Shown here piece after piece: positions 61,251-64,000 of a stretch of DNA of 64,000 bases. The number at the start of each line of letters is the position of its first letter. Position 1 is the first letter of the stretch. Position numbers and translations under genes: made by a program. The notes beneath the pieces are model-generated. The model saw nothing but the letters and a program-made list of their open reading frames with translations, was not told where the DNA came from and did not search any database. The stretch is taken from contig JAKQSI010000065.1 of assembly GCA_029570205.1 (NCBI GenBank), positions 135,489 through 199,488 of the forward strand, read 5' to 3'. This DNA comes from Candidatus Omnitrophota bacterium (lineage in GTDB: Bacteria > Hinthialibacterota > Hinthialibacteria > Hinthialibacterales > JAKPRU01).

Positions 61251-62561
61251 GTGAGAAACTTCAGGTCAACCGGCATGGCACCACTGGTTCTTTTTGCGCT
61301 CCTGCTTGGCGTAAACGGCCCCGCTTTCGCTCAGATTGTGTTCGAGCATTCCGCCACGATCGGGGTGGGCCAGGAACCGGCAGATATTGCCGTAGCAGAC
61401 ATCGATGGAGATGGTGATCTCGACCTTCTCACGGCAAATCAGTCTGGAGATTCCTTCACGATCCTTTACAACAATGGCCAGGGCGGTTTCGCCAACAAAC
61501 GGGAGATTGCTCTGCCCGAAGGACAGCGCGCTCCAGTGACCATCGCCGCCGATGATTTCAATAACGACGGGCTGATCGATATTGCCGTGGGGATTCTCTC
61601 GGAAATCGACGCTATGACTCGTCAGTTTATCGATCCGGGAGTGTTTATTTATCTGGCGGACTCGCAAGGGAACTACCATGAGACATTCTATCCGGTGGAT
61701 GGGACCCCCGGTCTTCTGATCCCCGTGGATCTCGACGGAAACGGCTCGAAGGACATCGCGATGGCCAACTTGGGGTATTTTGATTTCACCAATATCTTCA
61801 ATGTCAGTGTGGAAGGGGCCGGGGTGGATATGCTTTTTAATGAGGGAGACGGCACGTTTTCGAACCATTATCTTTTTGAGACAGAAGGTTCTGTTTCGCC
61901 GATTGAACTCCTCGATCTCGACGGGGATGCCGACATGGACGTTCTTGCCACCAATCAGGGAGGATTGAATGCCTGGACAGGTCAACTGGAAGGCTACAAC
62001 ATCACCATCATGGAGAACAATGGGCAGGGCAGTTTTCTGATCGTTCAGGAGCTGACGTGCAGCACCTTTCCGTTCTCAGCCACGGCACGTGACTTCGACG
62101 GCGATGGGGATATGGATATCATCGCCGCCGAACAGGGAATCGCAACCCTCATGGGGGTAGTGGCCGACACAGCGGGGATCGGATATTGGTGGGGGAGCGG
62201 CAACATGAGTTTTTCAAACGAAGTCTATGTCAGGGAACAGGGCGTTCCAACGATGATTAAGGCTGCCGATTTGGATAATGACGGTGACCAGGATTTTGTT
62301 TTGACCAACAGCGGCATGGATATTGTCGAAGGGAATCCCGCCAATCCCGCTGTGACTGTTTTCGAGAATGACGGGACCGGAACTTTCACCCGCGTAATTA
62401 CCGCATCCGTCGGTGAGGAACCTTATGGTTTGGCGTTGGGTGACTGGGACGGTGATGGCGCCATGGATATCGCCGTACTGTCGAAGGGCAACAACATCGT
62501 TACGTTATTCAAGAACAAAAGTCCGAATGCGGTTCCGGTAAGGGATTGGACGGTGTATTGA
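61251..62561 (+). CDS. secreted FG-GAP/VCBS-repeat protein
   Basis: A 436-residue protein starting with GTG at 61251 after GGAGGT; the signal peptide ends near AFAQ. The mature part holds several Ca-binding FG-GAP units with Asp-rich loops (ADIDGDGDLDLL, ADDFNNDGLIDIA, PVDLDGNGSKDIAM, RDFDGDGDMDIIAA, LGDWDGDGAMDIAV), giving a beta-propeller of seven-ish blades. It is probably exported and adhesive or carbohydrate-interacting. It is divergent from the pseudopilins, so it may be their cargo. Confidence 0.9.
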   Translation: MRNFRSTGMAPLVLFALLLGVNGPAFAQIVFEHSATIGVGQEPADIAVADIDGDGDLDLLTANQSGDSFTILYNNGQGGFANKREIALPEGQRAPVTIAADDFNNDGLIDIAVGILSEIDAMTRQFIDPGVFIYLADSQGNYHETFYPVDGTPGLLIPVDLDGNGSKDIAMANLGYFDFTNIFNVSVEGAGVDMLFNEGDGTFSNHYLFETEGSVSPIELLDLDGDADMDVLATNQGGLNAWTGQLEGYNITIMENNGQGSFLIVQELTCSTFPFSATARDFDGDGDMDIIAAEQGIATLMGVVADTAGIGYWWGSGNMSFSNEVYVREQGVPTMIKAADLDNDGDQDFVLTNSGMDIVEGNPANPAVTVFENDGTGTFTRVITASVGEEPYGLALGDWDGDGAMDIAVLSKGNNIVTLFKNKSPNAVPVRDWTVY

Positions 62562-62574
62562 GAAGAATCGCAGG

Positions 62575-62657
62575 GAGCGCGGCACGCCGTGCCACCGCTG
62601 GAATCTGCACGAAATGTGACTGTTCACGTGTAGGGGCACGGCATGCCGTGCCCTTAC
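62575..62657. repeat. GTAGGGGCACG hairpin and GGCACG-CCGTGCC element
   Basis: GGCACG/CGTGCC pair in 62581-62594, and GTAGGGGCACGGCA/TGCCGTGCCCTTAC pair in 62630-62657 with one mismatch. The latter matches the hairpin at 37753-37780 in its outer arms. Both lie in the spacer before the GT2 gene. Confidence 0.6.
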
Positions 62658-62682
62658 AATCTCTGAAAAGACTTTTAGGGCT

Positions 62683-63624
62683 ATGCCTTCCCGTATTTCC
62701 GTTGTGATCCCCACTAAGAATGCCGGGCCGGACTTCGAACACCTTCTGGAATTACTTTGCCATCAGGAGGTTAAGAGCAATGTGGAAGTTCTGGTGGTGG
62801 ATTCCGGCTCGAAGGATATCACGCTGGAGATTTGCCGGCGGTATCCCGTGCGTGTGGAGTCCATTCCGCCTGAACAGTTCAGGCATGGGCGGACGCGGAA
62901 TCTCGGTATCTCCCTGACTAATGGAGAGATAGTATGCCTTCTGACCCAGGATGCACTGCCGACAGACAGCCGGTTTCTAGCGAACCTCACTCAACAGTTT
63001 TCGAATCAAGATGTTGCCGGAGTGGTCGGGCGGCAGATCCCCAGACCGGATGCCTCTCCGTTGACTGTGCGGGATGTCGGTCGCTGGATTCTTGGATCTT
63101 TGCAAAGTCGCGTCTCGCGAATCACCAGTCAGAATCAATTTGAGGAGTTACCCGCCATCGAACAGTATCTCCTTTGTGCGTTTGACAATGTTTGTTCCGC
63201 TATCCGGCGTTCGGTTTGGGAAAGGATCCCGTTCCCGGATGTCCTGTTCGGCGAGGATATCGAATGGGGGTATCGGGTGCTTCGCTGCGGGTATGCCGTC
63301 ACCTATCAGCCCGACGCGGCGGTGTACCACTCCCATGATCGGCCGATCCGGTATCAGTATCAGCGGATGACGGTGGATCATTACCGTCTGTGCGAATTGT
63401 TCGGTCTGGAGACGGTTCCCTCGGTGTGGCACATTCCGGGGGCTGTGGTTCGGCAGACTATGGGGGATTTGCGGGACCTGTTGCGGATGGAGGGGAGTGT
63501 TTCCGCCCGATTTCGGGATGTGCTTCGTGTTCCCGTTCGTTCCCTGGCGCATGTGGCGGGTCAGTATCGGGGGGCGAGAGCGTACCGGAAAGGGTGTGGG
63601 CCGGAGGAACTTGAGGCGGTGTGA
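62683..63624 (+). CDS. family 2 glycosyltransferase (rhamnosyltransferase-like)
   Basis: A 313-residue protein with the GT-A fold. It has ISVVIPTKNAGPDFEHLLELL, VLVVDSGSKD, FRHGRTRNLGI with the NDP-sugar site, and a late GEDIEWGYRVLRCGYAV donor/acceptor block, as in RfbF/RhlC-like enzymes. It transfers an activated sugar, perhaps rhamnose, to a surface glycan. AGGG precedes the start. It is the last full gene of the window. Confidence 0.9.
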   Translation: MPSRISVVIPTKNAGPDFEHLLELLCHQEVKSNVEVLVVDSGSKDITLEICRRYPVRVESIPPEQFRHGRTRNLGISLTNGEIVCLLTQDALPTDSRFLANLTQQFSNQDVAGVVGRQIPRPDASPLTVRDVGRWILGSLQSRVSRITSQNQFEELPAIEQYLLCAFDNVCSAIRRSVWERIPFPDVLFGEDIEWGYRVLRCGYAVTYQPDAAVYHSHDRPIRYQYQRMTVDHYRLCELFGLETVPSVWHIPGAVVRQTMGDLRDLLRMEGSVSARFRDVLRVPVRSLAHVAGQYRGARAYRKGCGPEELEAV

Positions 63625-63788
63625 GAAGAGCCGGCTTGGGGCCATTTGGGGGGACAGGGACATCTGGGCGGACGGGCGAAAGATCACGAACCGAATCGAA
63701 TGGAATACGTTCTCTCCCGGTTACTTCCTGGTTACTTCAGGGATTCCTGAGCAAAACTGTTATGTTCATAAGTCCAGTGTTTTCAACC
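63625..63788. other. gene-free spacer before the tRNA fragment
   Basis: No gene is seen. It contains two direct copies of GGTTACTTC (63719-63727 and 63730-63738), spaced 11 bases apart, which resemble arm-type binding sites. Confidence 0.4.
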
Positions 63789-63830
63789 CGCGCCGAGAGG
63801 GAATCGAACCCCCAACCTTCTGATCCGTAG
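63789..63830 (-). other. 3' half of a tRNA-Arg(ACG): probable attachment site
   Basis: On the minus strand the sequence from CTACGGA (anticodon loop with ACG) through a variable loop AGGTT, the T arm GGGGG-TTCGATT-CCCTC and the acceptor strand TCGGCGC matches a tRNA 3' half. The 5' half is missing: nothing upstream pairs with it, and the anticodon stem fails. Fragments of this length, from anticodon loop to 3' end, are classic integrase crossover sites. Discriminator G is at 63789; no CCA follows. Confidence 0.65.
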
Positions 63831-64000
63831 TCTCTTCGGAGCGTTTTGTAAGTTTCCGCAAATCAAGCATTTACAAGAGGTTATCACCTTGTCCCCACGT
63901 TGACAACCCCCTCAAAATACCCTCAAAACACCCCCAGATTGCACGTCCGTTGCACGATTTTGGGAGTCACTGCCCCCTGACACGAAATCAGAAGACAGCC
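63831..64000. other. gene-free right edge with 11-base direct repeats
   Basis: No gene is recognised. CCCTCAAAATA (63909-63919) and CCCTCAAAACA (63920-63930) are tandem 11-base repeats, like the GGTTACTTC pair on the other side of the tRNA fragment. They would fit integrase arm sites or the end of an element that continues beyond the window. Confidence 0.4.

Overview
The window reads as chromosome of an uncultured, moderate-GC (roughly 50-55% by eye) Gram-negative-type bacterium. Lipoprotein and Tat signals, type II-style pseudopilins, RecO/RuvB/RuvX, S21 and a tRNA with no encoded CCA fit a didermic bacterium. The mix of DUF1080, ThuA, uroporphyrinogen-decarboxylase-like, L-rhamnose mutarotase, GH29 fucosidase, heparinase-like, sialate esterase and several sodium:solute symporter genes is typical of polysaccharide degraders such as Sumerlaeota, Hydrogenedentota, Lentisphaerota and Planctomycetota. 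The phylum assignment is inference; no rRNA gene is present.

Layout. 1-8.5 kb (minus strand): a carbohydrate-acid catabolic block (symporter, isopropylmalate-dehydrogenase-like enzyme, UxaC-like isomerase, Gfo/Idh/MocA oxidoreductase, RhaM, URO-D-like protein) with a short RecD2 helicase inside it. 8.7-17 kb: NamZ-like muramidase, DUF1080 lipoprotein, ThuA protein, two more symporters (one with a tiny membrane partner), a dead oxidoreductase fragment and a GH29 fucosidase. 17-20.3 kb: STAS protein, an IS630-like relic and an isolated aprBA pair for adenylylsulfate reductase. 20.5-24.6 kb: small lipoprotein, an RNase III-RuvX fusion, a GT39-like membrane protein and tRNA-Ala. 24.8-31.2 kb: heparinase-like lyase with a peptide-type ABC importer (one binding protein, two permeases; no ATPase here). 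31.2-36.8 kb: HIT protein, an M24-peptidase relic, two Tat-signal proteins (DUF362 and an AmrS-like radical SAM enzyme) and purL. 37-44.2 kb: DUF1080, sialate-O-acetylesterase-like protein, a ribose-type ABC importer in which ATPase and permease are one protein, a CPXCG protein and ruvB. 44.4-52.1 kb: a surface-glycan cluster (Wzt-like ATPase, small membrane protein, radical SAM, double methyltransferase with coiled coil, GT4 with an inserted domain, ICMT-like protein). 52.1-56 kb: two small proteins and a three-gene ABC exporter operon. 56.5-63.6 kb: rpsU, a repeat-rich spacer, a small Cys protein, recO, a glycosyltransferase, two pseudopilins, a VCBS-repeat protein and a GT2. The right end holds a tRNA-Arg 3' fragment next to short direct repeats, which looks like the edge of an integrated element.

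No CRISPR array, complete insertion sequence, rRNA or complete prophage was seen. The most unusual items are the RNase III-RuvX fusion, whose linker contains a copy of a palindromic repeat also found upstream; the apparently Tat-exported AmrS-type radical SAM enzyme; the aprBA pair without sulfur-pathway neighbours; the radical-SAM-containing glycan cluster; and the TPR protein with an inserted cohesin-like domain in an ABC exporter operon. All functional calls come from reading motifs; none was checked against a database.
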